Shown here one piece after another: positions 46,491-59,222 of a DNA stretch of 64,000 bases. Both the position numbers and the translations under genes were made by a program. The notes under the pieces were generated by a model that did no database searches, was not told the origin of the DNA, and saw only the letters and a list, made by a program, of their open reading frames with translations. Source of the DNA: Cylindrodendrum hubeiense (Eukaryota; Ascomycota; Sordariomycetes; Hypocreales; Nectriaceae); NCBI GenBank assembly GCA_014621425.1, contig JAANBB010000040.1:1-64000 (forward strand). Reading direction: 5' to 3'. Position 1 is the first letter of the stretch; each line of letters begins with the position of its first letter.

Positions 46491-48586
46491 CTACCACATC
46501 TCCCACATCTGACTCCCTATTGATATAAGCCTATTGAATAGTTGATCTCTCATCATAACCGCTGTTAGATGAAGCTCCCTTCCATCATCGGCCTTGATCA
46601 CCAACCCATCCACAATCTCGTTCCCGGTCGCCCACCCGACGATCATTTTGCTCTTCCATCCTAGTCCGCCCACCTTCGTAAGCTCGGTAATCTCACCTAT
46701 CGCCACGATCCAAGCGGGCTTGGCGTTCTCAATGTTAGCAGTCCACCCTATGGCCGGAGTTGTCGCAGTCGTTGTGATGTACGCATGGCCTTTCTTGCCC
46801 TTATAGCGCGCTGGGAATTGAATTGGGCCTGTGGCTGGGCTGGAGACTGTATCTTTGACTACTCCCAGGCGATTCTTGGCTTGTCTTGCACCTGCTTTAG
46901 CTTTCGCCTTATCTGCTGTAAATGCAGCACGGACCCCACCCTTGGCGGTGCCTCGGAGTAGATTCATGAGTCGGTGAGACTTTTTATGATTCTTTTGGTC
47001 TTCTTTATCGTGCTCCTCAATCTCCTCTGGTGTCAGTTCTGGCTTAATAGCCGCTTCAATTTCCTCGCTCGTGGCCGCTGTCGATGCTGTTAGCCATATT
47101 CTAAACTTAGTTATTGCAGTGGTGTCATACCTAAGCGATCCAGATCTTGGCCAGCGGTTATATCTGACACAACTGGCGGTGGGACATCTGAGAACGGAGG
47201 AGGAGGGAGAGGTGCGCTGTTACTCTCACCAGCCCGAAGTAGCGTGATCGTAAGTTGGGCATTTGTGGGAACCCCTTTCAAGATGGTATTGCAAAGCTCG
47301 ACGTATTTCACCCATCGAGGATAATTCCTGTTGATGGTGGTCAATGCTGGGGAAATTATTGGTTTCCCAAAGAATAGGAAACCACAGCCAAATCCTAACC
47401 CCTTCGCGGCCATGTAGGATGATGTCCAGTATGACCCAAAAAGAACCATAAGCATAAGTAAAGCAAGGAAGACCTTTTGTTGATGAATGTGAAACGGTGC
47501 TGTTGGGTTCAGAGCGTTGCCTAGTCTCTCCCAAGTATCGATAAAGTTGGCAACAAGACGCAATGTAGGGCGCGCTTTGGCCCAGACGGCATCCGAAACA
47601 GGCTTCTTAGTTCTATCGTGTTCTACAGCCGGCTCCTCTCCGGCGGCCCTGTCTTTGGCGTCATTTGCCTCTTCGATGATCTGGGCTGGGTCTGCGCTGG
47701 CACTTTCGTCATCCTCGTCGGCTTGGGGCTGTTTGGCGACGGCGGTGCTGACTATGATCTGGAGATTTGCTAGTCAGTTATCTCTTTCATTGATCCGATT
47801 GCGCCTTACACCTGAACATACTGCGGATATAGTCGTTACGAAATTGTGGGCTTCCTGCTCGACCGCCTCTCCTTCGTGCTTCTCGGGGGCTCCAGTAACT
47901 GAGTCTTTCGAGGCAAGGACCCCAGCAGCTGGTTTTTGTACTCCTCCTGACTTGGCATCGATGAGAGCCGGAGGTGCTGGTGGGAAGCATGCCATTCGAG
48001 CTCTGTCTGACAGGATTAAAACGATGGCAAAAACAACCATCGTAGGGATCAGCAGATCGAGCAGCCACGCGACGGTGTAGACGGCGAGAAAGAGAGAAGT
48101 TCTCTGGTACTCCTTCCAAGAGCGAAGCCGGACAATGTGTTTCCAGAGGGAAAATACACTGACGAGAACTACCATGTAGAATCGCTCAAGCTGAGCCCTT
48201 AGCTTTTCTGGAGAGAATTCCTCTTCTTCGGCAATGTTGAGGTCCAATTGACCTAAAGGCGGTCGCTTTAGCCTCTTGACGTGGAATACTTGTTTATCGA
48301 ACCTTCTAATCAACGTCCAAAGTTCTTCATTGTCCAAGCTCCCAACTACGGGGTTGGGAATATTACAAACCTCGTCATTCCAGCCCAAATCTCGCACCTC
48401 GGCGGTCCCATGTTCAATTTGGCTGGCGCCTTTATCACCAGGTTTGGCATTTTTGCTTTCTTCAGCGAAGGCATGGCTTGCTGTTGGTGTTTCCTCCTCG
48501 TATTTCTCGACTATCTCTAGCTCGCTCTCTGAGCTTATGCTTGAGAGTTGGAGCAATGGTTCTTCGTCGCGTGGAACTGCCATCAT
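46491..48586 (-). CDS. DUF3292 domain membrane protein (3 exons)
   Basis: Fungal-specific protein of about 666 aa; exons 48586-47810, 47758-47131 and 47086-46491, joined in frame. After an acidic N-terminus the conserved block ELWTLIRRFDKQVFHVK and LDLNIAEEEEFSPEKLRAQLERF appears. Two hydrophobic segments follow (about 140-155 and 175-205), then ACFPPAPPALIDAKSGGVQK and SVTGAPEKHEGEAVEQEAHN. A third hydrophobic segment lies in exon 2 (VFLALLMLMVLFGSYW, extending through GFGCGFLFFG). The C-terminal part is a beta-rich globular region resembling a PH-like/GRAM-like fold, which is inference. Organelle-membrane location is likely; no function is established for the family. Housekeeping-like in content, it is unusual amid the accessory genes. 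Confidence 0.8.
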
Positions 48587-49306
48587 GCTGAGGTGAATGG
48601 CAATGAATAGCTGACAGTTGTGGGTTGGTGTGAGAAAGGCATATGCTGGTCAAAGAGATGTGGACGGGCACGCGATTTGAATGGTGGAATGAATAAGCAT
48701 GGTGACGATTTACATCTGTTTTTCTACCCAATCCAGAGCTCTTGACACCCCGGCGACGTCAAGCGCCACAGAAAATTTATGTCTTGATTTGCAATGTGCA
48801 CTGAGTCGTGACGTCATGGTGGACCGCCATGACGGGTGTGCTGAGCAGAAGTGTTCGTCGATCAATTTGCAACATTAGGACGCATTACTCAACGGTTATT
48901 TTACCTCCCTTGAAGCAGTTTGAATGCCTTCATCATAGTGCAGCTTTCCCAAAAGTCCGAAGGCCTTACGTGCGCATCTAGATCATGTAGCTAATTCCAA
49001 GGCTCACACTGAGCTATTCTGCGTTCAACCACCTTCAGCCTGAAATGGGAATGGGCTGGTCGATCCCCCCACCTCATGCATTCCAACAATCCGAGCTAGG
49101 GCACTCGAGACTCAAATGGCACTGGCTTTTTTCACAAGCCCCCCAAATTTGAGTTCATTGACATATGAACTTAATTCTGAAATCAGTCTGAGTTTATGGG
49201 GCCTTGCGGTCAGTTTCCGAGATAGATATCAACCCGGCCCCCCATGTTCCAGCCGGGTAGCTAGTCAGAGTGATGTATTTTTTGTGACCTCACATCTCAA
49301 ACCACT
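48587..49306. promoter_or_regulatory. Divergent promoter region, DUF3292 / Pth11-like receptor
   Basis: 720 bp between divergent start codons. A short inverted motif gtgacgtcatggtggaccgccatgacg around 48810-48836 contains TGACGTCA (a CRE/ATF-type palindrome at about 48811-48818). No coding sequence seen. Confidence 0.45.
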
Positions 49307-50538
49307 ATGGATCCCTCCGAGTCGGCCCATTATGCATCTCAAACCAGAGCGCCGTCCGTGATTGCGGTCTCTGTTTCGATGATATGTGTAAGCGTTCTAA
49401 TGGTTGGGATGCGCGTTTCGTGTCGCATCATGACCAAACAATTCGGACTAGACGACTGGGCTGCTATAGCCACACTGGTAATACCATCCTTGACCTTGTG
49501 GAATTCTAGGAATTTGCTGATATATGTCGATCTGTAGATGTGCATAATCGGCTGTGGTGTCGCGATGATATCAAGTATGTTATCCTATCCAATCATTAAC
49601 ACTCAGCACTCCTTCAGAGAATGGTTGCTAAGACCATGTAGTGGCTCATTATGGCTTCGGTACACATCAAGTAACTGTTTCTCCAAAAGATTTGGTGTTG
49701 TATTTGAGGGTAAGCTTCGTGTTTAGTTGTTTCAGGCCACTAGGCGACTAACCCTTCCGCCAGTCCTTCTGGGTCTCCATCTTCTTCTACATCATGAGCT
49801 TATCCTTCGCCAAGCTGACACTTCTTCTCCAATTTTACCGCTTAATGTCAATATCAAAGATGCGATTTGCGATTATCGGAGGTATAGCGATTATAGCTCT
49901 ATGGACGGTGTCCCAAGCCTTCATGATGCTCTTACAGTGCATCCCGCTCCAGACGCTCTGGGACCCGAACATTAAAGGGAAATGCTTTGTCAAAGTCATT
50001 ACATGGTGGTTTGTCAATGGCATCTTCAATATCCTCAGTGATTTCGCCATAATTATTCTGCCACTCCCGGTGCTATGGAAACTTCATCTGCCAAGCGCTC
50101 AAAAGCTGTATCTTATGGGTGTTTTCGGTATAGGCTTCTTGTAAGTTATCTCCTCCCAATGAATGGACCTCGTTCCTATTTCTGACAAACCCAACCAGAA
50201 CTATCGCCATTTCCATCTTGAGAATGCAATGGCTTACACCCAACGAAGACGGGACGTGGTCCAATGTGAGAACAGCTTATTGGTCGTTGGCAGAATTAGC
50301 GTCAGCGATATCCTGCGCTTGCCTCCCTACCTTCAAGCCCCTTGCTAGACAGTTCCGGAGCTTCATCACCAGGAGTTTCAAAGGAGACAGCACTGTTGAA
50401 TTGAACGCTGGTAGTCGGACAACAGAGAACGAGTCCATTCTTGCTGTCACTGGTATGCGAGAACGGTTGAGTCAGGATCCGGAACGGCCGAGCAAAGTGC
50501 ATAATTATGGAGTTGAGACAGTAATTTCATGTACATGA
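49307..50538 (+). CDS. Pth11-like integral membrane receptor (5 exons)
   Basis: Predicted seven-helix fungal rhodopsin-fold protein of 330 aa. Exons are 49307-49477, 49538-49574, 49642-49709, 49764-50140 and 50199-50538; all junctions are GT-AG and in phase. The layout follows the Pth11/SAT5 group: helix 1 (VIAVSVSMICVSVLMVGMR), then FGLDDWAAIATL, a short AHYGFGTHQ loop, helix 3 with FFYIMSLSFAKLTLLLQFYR, CIPLQTLWDPNIKGKCF (the conserved disulfide-forming loop), FNILSDFAIIILPLPVLWKL, and FKPLARQF after the last helix. No extracellular CFEM domain is present. Relatives sense surface or nutrient cues at the plasma membrane; the ligand is unknown. Exons 2 and 3 are very short, so they deserve transcript support. 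Confidence 0.85.
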
Positions 50539-51540
50539 AAATTGAATTGACTTTGTTCAATATTTCATCACCGTTGCTTCATATCTGCTGTCGCTATGGA
50601 AACAGATTTGCAATGTTTGTTCGGGTTTGCCAATTAAGTACTTGAATTGAAAATCAAACCATTTATCCGGTGCCTTGAGCCTGAATTCGAAGACAAGAGG
50701 GAGAGTATGTTATTCTGCAGCTTATTTCACGGGTAACAAATAGTGGTATGTTCTGCTTACTATGCTTGAAGTGCCATTCCGTCGCCGGTCGAATGCCAAC
50801 CTGTATATGTTGTGTTGATTAGAGAATGGCTACTCAACGACACCATATTCCTTGTTTATAAATCGTTCCTCTATGAACTAACCGGAATTGTTTAACAATT
50901 TCCAACTTTGCTATGTTGTGGTATATTAATTAAGTATGCTGGATAGTTTATTAAAAAGACAAAAATACCAGAGTATCCGGTTAAAGGGAATTACAACCTG
51001 TGGCACTGTGTATTGACTAGAAACCGTTAATTGTTCGATGACAAATTCCGACCTTCTCGACAGGCAGCATTTTCGACCTTTGGGCGTGTTCTTGCGCGGT
51101 ACCGCCGTATGGCGAGGGGAAGCGTTCTCTTACTCTCAACAATCATCTTCACAATGCTCGAAATATCCTCATCCTCTCCGCCATAGCTAGAGAAAGGTCT
51201 GATATGGTAGAAATTGAGCATTCATCATGATCTTACTTTTCTTTTTGCGCTCTTCTTGATGAATGATCCTCCAAATTTCATCACACGACGTTTGCGCTAC
51301 GTATCACAGCATATTACCATGTGGCACGTCTTGTGACTCCTCCATGAGTCTCTCTGAATGTTTTCGTTTGTCAAGGAACCGGTAAGAAATTTTATCACCA
51401 TGAAGTAAGCAGCAGTGAGGCAAATAATGGTCCAATTGCAATGAAGGGCAGTAATGTACTATATATACTTGTCACGGTCTTGAGGTGACTGTAATGAACT
51501 TCTCATATCAGTAGGATCTGAACTCATTTTCCGTGGCCGT
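50539..51540. other. Intergenic region, no gene seen
   Basis: 1.0 kb AT-rich DNA between convergent gene ends. A 64-codon minus-strand frame at 51027-51221 has no supporting feature. Confidence 0.5.
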
Positions 51541-52824
51541 CTAAACTGAAGCCGGCGGTGTCCCGGAAGGCGCACCAGGGCCACCTGGGCCACCAGGACC
51601 ACCGCCGCCCGAGTTGGGGTTCTCCACACCACCACCTTCATAGTAGGTTGCTGCCGCACTAACATTGCTAATCAGGGATGAATTAACTCCAAAGCTCAAC
51701 CAGCCGAGGAGACCGTCAGCAATAGATTCGCCGAGAAGCACGTATTGAACAAACGGATCACTCGTCTCAGCAATGGCTTCCAGGATAAAATCATCGGCGT
51801 TGGTAGTAAGAGCTTGGGTGTTTGTCGCATAGGCGCCCAACTCCTCGACGCCATTAATCAGGTCTTGGTCAAAGAATATCTGACCTACGTGGCTGGCGGT
51901 AGTGGACCTGATGGTACCATTGGCGAGCGGTGTAGCGTTGACGTGCAATAGGACGTGGATGTGAGTGGTGCGTCCCGTGTAGTGGCCAGGGAAAAGTGTC
52001 TCAAACTGGGCGACGCCATCCTCGTCCGTCTTCACTGCACCTCGCATGAAGGTGGTGTTGAGATTTTCGGGGGCGCTCTCATAGTCGCCACCAGAGCTGA
52101 CACCAGAATAAACACCAGTAGAGTTGCAGTCTATTTGACAAATATTCATCAGTATCTTAACACCAGTAACGCAACGTGATCAAAAGGCTTGGTGTTTACT
52201 TACGCCAGATCTCGAGGTATGCGCCAGTCACAGGATCACAGGTATCAATGTCGAGAACTTGCAAGTCGAGTGCCAAGTCCACACCAGGTTCGCTCTCAAC
52301 AATGTTCTTACGGACAGACTCTCCGGACACATCTTTGTGGCGGCACAATCATCAGCAACGTCTTCACAGAAAGGCATGATATTTCCACTTACAGTATGGT
52401 CCCTCGATGGACTCAGGTGACAAAACACACGAGTTGTTGGTGGCGAACAATGTCGATTCTGGAGTGTCAAGAGTGTATTCGTTGTCCGAATGATGAGAGA
52501 CATTAAGAAGACTGCTCAGGTCACGATCTGGTTTCCGATATTAGCAACAATGCCTCCGGAGATGGGTAACGGAGACACCATCCGTGCATTCATACCTTTA
52601 AGATTGCTTCTCTTCATCAAGTTGGTGGCCAAGGCAGCACGCCTCTCGACAGAGCGTTTCTCCAAACCTCTGGCGCGGATCTTCTCTGCGCAGTGGCTCA
52701 AATCCTTCTTGGTATGCTGTAATGCTGCAGTGCGTTCAGCCAACTCTTGGCGATGGTCATGTCCAGGGTGTGCGGACACCATGGACGCTGCAACAGCAGC
52801 TCCAACGATCAAATCGAAACGCAT
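51541..52824 (-). CDS. Secreted intradiol ring-cleavage dioxygenase (4 exons)
   Basis: Extracellular non-haem Fe(III) dioxygenase-like protein of 360 aa. Exons are 52824-52596, 52527-52393, 52332-52204 and 52130-51541. A signal peptide (MRFDLIVGAAVAASMVSA) is followed by a His/Arg-rich propeptide. The conserved CVLSPESIEGPYYV supplies the first iron-binding Tyr (about Tyr121/122). DIDTCDPVTGAYLEIWHCNSTGVYSGV is the family core, seen as two pieces across an intron. Tyr215 (GHYTGRTTHIHV), His221 and His223 complete the Tyr2His2 iron site. The C-terminus is a Gly/Pro-rich tail (GGGGPGGPGGPGAP), probably disordered. Fungal members cleave catechols or hydroxyquinols outside the cell, linking the gene to breakdown of lignin- or plant-derived phenolics. 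All ligands are present. Confidence 0.93.
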
Positions 52825-55800
52825 GGTTCAAGGAGGTACCCGGAGATTGATGATACTGGTAAGAGAGGGATAGATCAAGAAGTAAAGACCAAAAGTGTGC
52901 TGGCGTGAGTAAAGACTCATAACTTCATCGACTTCAGCATGCTTTATATAATCGTCGAGGAATGAAATTGATCTCTACATCATGTTTGACATCGTCTCTC
53001 TATGCCATACTCCCCTTACTTCGTCCCAAACAAGAGCGGAAGGTGGAAACATCCCACAATGCCGACAAATGACTAGTTAGGCAACCGTGCCTCATGCTAA
53101 CCCTGCTCCCACAATCCGGCGATGAATGCCAAGACGCAAACTGAGGGTCTGCTTGCCATGTGAAAAAAAGGATGTCAATGCAAAAGTTCCAAGCCGTCGT
53201 GCATGCCATGGGGACAAGTGTCAGGAACACTAATACGGCGACAGTAATTGGTCAATTGACAGTGGTAGGCGAGGCCTCGGGTTGTGGGGGTGCTTTATCT
53301 GGGCCGGGACGTGGTTCAAAATGGCAATGGAGCCGCAACATTGTAACCTCAAAAAAGGACGTTCACCAGCTCCTTCCTAGAGGAGGCAGGCAAAGCGCCG
53401 ATCAGAGACGTCGTTTTTTGTGACTGAAAAGCATAAACACCGTAGAAACTTAATAAATCGGGCGCTTAGGCCGCCCCGTACATGCCAAAGCCCAACCTAT
53501 CAACGTCGCCTGTGGTGGTCAAGTAATTCTTAACAGTTGTGTGTTCTACCTTCATTGGTGGGCCAGTGGGCAGTAGCCACGGACACTAAGCGGTCAATTT
53601 ACTGGATTTTTACGGAACCCCAACTTCCTTCATTTGGTGGATTCATGGACTGATGACGCGGCCTTGGGGTCTTGAAACAAGTGCAGGGGGGTGTATGGCA
53701 TGTAGCTTCCGCAATTGGTAGGTTCACAATTAATCAGGATTTGACGTAGCATTCGAAACATGGAAAAGATCTTGAAAATGACATTACGACAGGATAAGAA
53801 ACGGGTTGGAAGCAGATCATGGTCTCGGTAGGCTTATGCGGTTATATATCGACAGGGGATTAGAAACCAAGACAGACGTCTCTTAACGGTGAAGCCATTG
53901 AGGGTGTTATACAATCTTTTGCAGATAAAGTTGGGCAAGATATGCCAGGACATTACGGGACAGTTCGGGGCATGTAGCCGCACGCCACAGACTATCTCGG
54001 GTTCTCAAGTGAATGGATAGCTGGTTTCCCAAGTTTGGACTGTATGAAAGGGATTGGATTTGTCTCTTGGTGGAAGGGCAGAAAGTTTGCTACTATTAAG
54101 GTTTCATCTCCGTCGCCCGTGAAGTAAACAGGAGTTATGCAAGGTCCGGGCGATGAGGTTGCATTGCCGGACAGGGGAGTTGCGGCAAATAAGGAGCCAG
54201 GAGACGGAATTAACTCCATACGATTCGTCCGGGAGTTTAAGTAGTTATGGTTATTCCCCTTGCCCTATAAAACTATCGAGGTTACATTAAGAACCTTGCA
54301 TGACCCATTGGCAATGGCTAGCGTTACGGGTACGGAACATTTCTGTGGCCTCCCCGATTGGCTTTACCAGAGAATGATGAGAGTAAAAGTGGAATGAACA
54401 ACAGAGATTCTGTTATGGGTATTAAACCCGAGTATGACACATTAGCACACTGTGTCGAGTAGGAAAACGGGATTCTCGGGTTCCCGAACGTCACAGTCCA
54501 TGACTTGGCGCATTCGCGGGCCGTCTGCCGCGGCAAAACTCGTGTCTCAACAGGGAAGCTATCTTGCTGTGATATGACACATTCTTACCCCCCTGTTCAC
54601 ATTAGCCTCGATGGTGTGCCATTTGAGCTTCTTTGGGCGATTGGGTAAAGAATTTGCAAAGTTATTCCCTTCTACCTGATTTCGTGCTGCCCGGAATGCC
54701 ATGGCGGCAAGCTACAACAGGCGGAGACGGACTCATCCATGGGTTCAAATAACACACGATTCTCTATGAACACAATTGATTATCATCATTATGGAATTGA
54801 TCAACGGTCATTACCGAGGTTCTCCTTGTGCTGCTATCTGTGCCGAAAACAATACGCATTGGAAGTAGGCGATCTAAAGGTCATCGGCTATCTTCTCATT
54901 ATCATAGCTGAAGCCAAAGTCAACGCAATATATGCATATTGTGGAGGTGCTATTATAATACAGTTAGCTCTCATGAGAGGCTGTCTGGCAAGAGAAAACC
55001 TCCTAGTGTATGAGCATGAGGCTACGATCAATACTGTACCGACAGACATCGAGGGACAAGCTGTTTTAGAAGGAGCTGTAGAAAACATAAAGTTGCTATG
55101 GTTAAATTTCCTATCTAAATTGGTGCTCTTGATGGAGAAGACTGACGAGATTGCCTTGATCATAAAGTACAATTTGTTAAACATCAGGCACGCAGCATTG
55201 TAGTGAAGGTGCTTCAGTTGTGCCAATTGTGCGGGTGAATGCACGGGAGCCATCGTACGATGTGCGTAACGATCACATTCAAACTTTATTCTTCCTAGTG
55301 ACTGCTGACTCTGCTACCAGTGTGCCGATATGCTCGTCCATGACACAGCTGTTGTTGTTTTGTTGCTGTTAATCAATTAACGTCGTAGGGACATTAAGAT
55401 GTCCACAGAGGGCCCCATGGGGCACTACGACGTGCCCAGTTGGTGTCTTCCGACGAAGGAGTGTGAGTATAGGGTAGCTATGACGGCCAGAGCGAGCTAA
55501 AAAACAACCCGAGGTCAGAGCTCGGGCCCACAGCCTAGACCCGCCCGCAACGTTAAGGCACATGTGAGTCCAGCATCCCCCGCCACGCAAGCCGAGATTA
55601 GGATCCTTCTTCCTCTGCCATCTAACAATTATGCAGCTCTATATGGTCTATTCTTTTATGCCCGACATCCGTCAGCGGATATTCAGCGCGCAGCCCGACG
55701 ACTGCAATGCCATCCACTTTTTGAAGGGAACTGGGGATAGCCGTGTTCGAGGCCGCTGTGTGGCGCGGCGCTCTATCAGCCCGGACTTACGATTTGAGCC

Positions 55801-56662
55801 TGCCGACTACACCCAAGCATGACACAGCTGTGTGTCTGGGATGCCCTAATTGCATCCGCTTCCCTTGGGCCCAGGTGGGCAAGGGAACGTTTATACTACT
55901 CCTATTCCTGCCTTCCGTCGCCCCCCCAACTTCTCCGCAGCAGCTCTGCGACCGCCAGTCCTTCTCTAGTTGTCTTCTGGTTATCCCGGGCCCGTGCTAG
56001 TGCCAGCCTTGGCCCCCCGGGACCTCTGTGATATTGTTAATTGCCTTTGAGTCCCAGCAGAATCAATGGCTGCCATTCCGTGGCCAGGGTAGTGCCTGAG
56101 GTCCCATGAAGCCCATGGTGTCAGTTCGCAATGAGTGTATTTTTTTAGCATCTCCATTTGCAGACTTAGGTAGCTGATCACAACTTTGAGTAATGAGGGC
56201 ATCGCGAATTCCTAATTTAAACCTTTGCCAACTGAGCGGCTTACGGGCGAGGTCTGGCTTGTCACTTGGCTGAAACGAAGGAAGCAAGTAAACGGTAAGT
56301 TGTCGACACACAAGGTTCAGGGATTTGGAAGACTGGCGACAACACTGGTGGCGTCTGTGCTCTCTTACTATGTAAACCGAGGAGGTTGATCGTCACGCTA
56401 GAGCGAACAAAGAATAACGCCACAGTGCTTGCCCGAATAACTGGGTTCTGGCAGCCTCCTAGGAGCACAGGGCAGATTTTGCCCTGGGCACTGCTCAACC
56501 TAGTGTCCGTTCGTCGCAAATTACCAAATTCCCTCTCACAGCATCGTACTCCGTAAATCCAGTCAATATTCCTTGGTCACAGGCTTCCGCAGGATGCCAT
56601 GGATCTTTATCCTCACTTTGCCGTTTCGGTCGACTGGTCCTCCATTGAAACCACTCCTGTAC
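52825..56662. other. Long gene-free region
   Basis: 3.8 kb between the dioxygenase start and the Zn2Cys6 regulator stop. The left end is the dioxygenase promoter. A 154-codon plus-strand frame (54739-55203) lies in AT-rich sequence and shows no motif; I do not call it. No repeats or RNA genes recognised. Confidence 0.4.
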
Positions 56663-58744
56663 TCATGGCCACGAGACATCGTCAAACAGACCCGGTAGCA
56701 TATAGAAGCTCAACAAGTCCTCAGGCAAGTTAAGCAAATGCGCCTGAGAATCATTAACTGCGGCAGCCTCTTGAAGCATATCGACCGCGGTGTCCTTCGA
56801 TGCGTACTCGGTCTGCCAGGCCAGCTTCAAGCCACGGACCTTGCTCATGCCCAGGGACACCATCTCGTTGTTCTCATTAACGGCCGATTGTGACCGACTC
56901 ATTGCATTGATATGCTCAAAGACATGCGATATTTTGTTCAGGGTTGATATCGGGTCTACAACCTCCCGTGCTGCCGCCGAATTCCACGCTGTGTCTTGGA
57001 CTGTAGTGATTCTATATAGGCAAATCATGACGCTGAAAAGCTGCGAATAAATGCCGAATGGCAAATCGGCGTACTTTTCCAAGGCCAGTGAGAAAAACAT
57101 GTCAAGCCATGCCTTGATGGAAGCGAGACATCGCCGGTACATCTCGTAGCGTTTTATATTTGGCTCATTCCAAGCCGATGTCGACTTGAATATCATTGAC
57201 TCGTGAATGAACAGGGTTGCAAAGTGATAGAGCCCGATTAGTGATGCTTGCGACACCATTATCAGCCAGAAGTGAGTAAAGGAGGCAGGATTCACTTACA
57301 GCTTTCCGGAAGTGTGCTATTGGTTGCATTGGAAGTTGCAGCGATATCATCAAGTTGTGACTGTAGCACGTCTATATATGGCGGTAGAATCTCCGCATTG
57401 CTCCTTCCCAATGAGGAATAGCGAACTTGGTTGAAGATCAAAAACATCCTCACTTGAGCGATGAGCACCTTATCATGTGACGCAGTATTGTGTTGAGTGA
57501 AGTAAGTGAGGTACTCTTCGAGATGCGATGACCAACGCAACCCATCAGCCGCCTTGAAACAGTGTGATGTCCTGGACTCGAGGTTAGTTACTGGTAAAGA
57601 GAGGTTTACCTGCGAAGGTACCAAGGTATAATACATACGCGGAAGTAATCACGAAGGCTCCTAATACAGCTCGTCGCTCTTCGTCGGTTCGTTCTTCCCT
57701 GCGCGGCAGAGGCATTCTCGATGCGTGACTAGCTGCAAAACATCTAAAAATATTGCTTGAAAGAGGCACATGAAGGCCTAAGTCACAGACTAGGCTCACA
57801 ACGAGTTGTGATGCTAAAGAGGAGAAATTTCTATCTGTTGGAAACAACTGAATCCTGACGGTGTCAAAACGAAACCCAGTAACATTAGTATGGCTGCAAC
57901 TCACCAGTTCACAAAGGTAGTCAACCCTAGAAGCATATCAAAGCTTCTCTCACTACCAGCAGCAATTTTATGAATAATGATGCCCCTTGCCTGCTTGTTG
58001 AGGGAGTTCCGCGTTCTGAGTGACTTGGATGCTACACTCATGATATTGAGCCATAGGAACGGGTAGGTTTGTCGCAGCTGAACAGAGGTCTCGTGCGAAG
58101 GGATATGGATATATGGGCAGTACGGCTGTGACCACTGTTAGCTGTCCTGCTACATTTTATGGCGACCATTGACAAGACAGTTGGACTCACCACCATGTCC
58201 TCTCGGAACCTCTTAAGACACTCCTCAGCCTCTAGAAGTGACGGCTCATCGATGTAAACCCCGTTGAACGCCGTATCGGGGCTGACAACTGTGGGGTGTA
58301 GAGATATGTCGTCTTCGAACCCAGCGCCATCACTCCCCGGGTGATGGTTCGTTTTGCCTTGGTCGGTCCCTAAAGGCGTACGCTGGGATCTGAGAATGGA
58401 GACGATATCATCGAGTTTCTCCTCCAATCTGTCAGACCGAGCGGCAGCATGACGCTTGGGACCACGTCGCCTGTCGGAGCCTGAAGGTTCGCAAATCTTC
58501 TTCAGCCGGTAGCATCTGCATACACGTGAGCCGTTTGTTCGTCACGCCCGCAGTGATGTTTGGTTGCGAACGATGGGAAAGACGAGGTCGACAACCGGAT
58601 TAATACTGACCTTTCACAAGCTGAGCCACCAACTCGATAGATACACTTGCATTTAATCCGCACACAATTGGTGCACGCTTTGCCGCCCTGGCTTCGGAGC
58701 AAGCTGGAAGGTTGATGCTCATCGAGACCCGTGTTACCAGCCAT
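56663..58744 (-). CDS. Zn(II)2Cys6 transcription factor (6 exons)
   Basis: Predicted nuclear regulator of about 586 aa. Exons are 58744-58611, 58515-58191, 58134-57905, 57854-57639, 57571-57300 and 57246-56663, with GT-AG introns in phase. The binuclear zinc cluster is split by intron 1: Cys24, Cys27, Cys34, Cys43, Cys46, Cys53 (CTNC...CKC...CERC...KKIC). A basic linker and a coiled-coil dimerisation segment (RSDRLEEKLDDIVSILRSQ) follow. The middle region carries the usual PYIHIPSHETSVQLRQ, FLWLNIMSVASKSLRTRNSL and DMLLGLTTFVNW blocks, then a helical fungal regulatory region. It is divergent from an MFS exporter across 478 bp, the classic arrangement of a pathway-specific activator and its transporter. 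Exon 2/3 junction could shift by one codon. Confidence 0.88.
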
Positions 58745-59222
58745 TTGTAATCGGTTCTTCTGCGTGTGCCGTTCGACTCCCTTTGTCGGGGAAGATACTT
58801 CCGCCGGGTAATTACAAAAGCCGTGTCCTGCGGTGTCGATTCTGGGGTGTCGATGCTATGATTGATGAAACTTGACGTGCGTGGTTGAACCAAGTCGAGT
58901 GACCGTCGGCATTCCTGACGCGGCGGAAACGGCGAAAGAGGTGGTTGCGGCGGCGGCGGCAGCGGGATTGGCTTCAATGCCGGTTCCAGTCTCTCGTGCG
59001 TGCCGGGCAGCGCACACTTACATAATCACACACCCGGAGATACGGAGATGGCTCGAATTCCGGACCCGGCTCACAGGCTCCCTACCCGTAAGATATTGCT
59101 GCCGGCCAAATGGAGGACTGTCAACATTATTTTACGAATTCGATATAAGGGGCGAATTGCCCATAAAAGCCCGACCTGGTATCTTGGCGTAAGTGACTCA
59201 AGCTCTGAGTCCTGACCCAATC
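58745..59222. promoter_or_regulatory. Shared divergent promoter, Zn2Cys6 regulator / MFS exporter
   Basis: 478 bp between the two start codons. It includes a candidate Zn2Cys6 operator: CGG (58787-58789), 11 bases, CCG (58801-58803), with a GGAAG-ata-CTTCC palindrome inside, about 43-59 bp upstream of the regulator ATG. Further CGG-rich DNA lies at 58900-59060. Confidence 0.5.

Noticed and set aside
54739..55203. 154-codon plus-strand frame
   Set aside because: Starts with ATG but lies in AT-rich DNA, has an overlapping 121-codon antisense frame and shows no domain, signal peptide or splice context.
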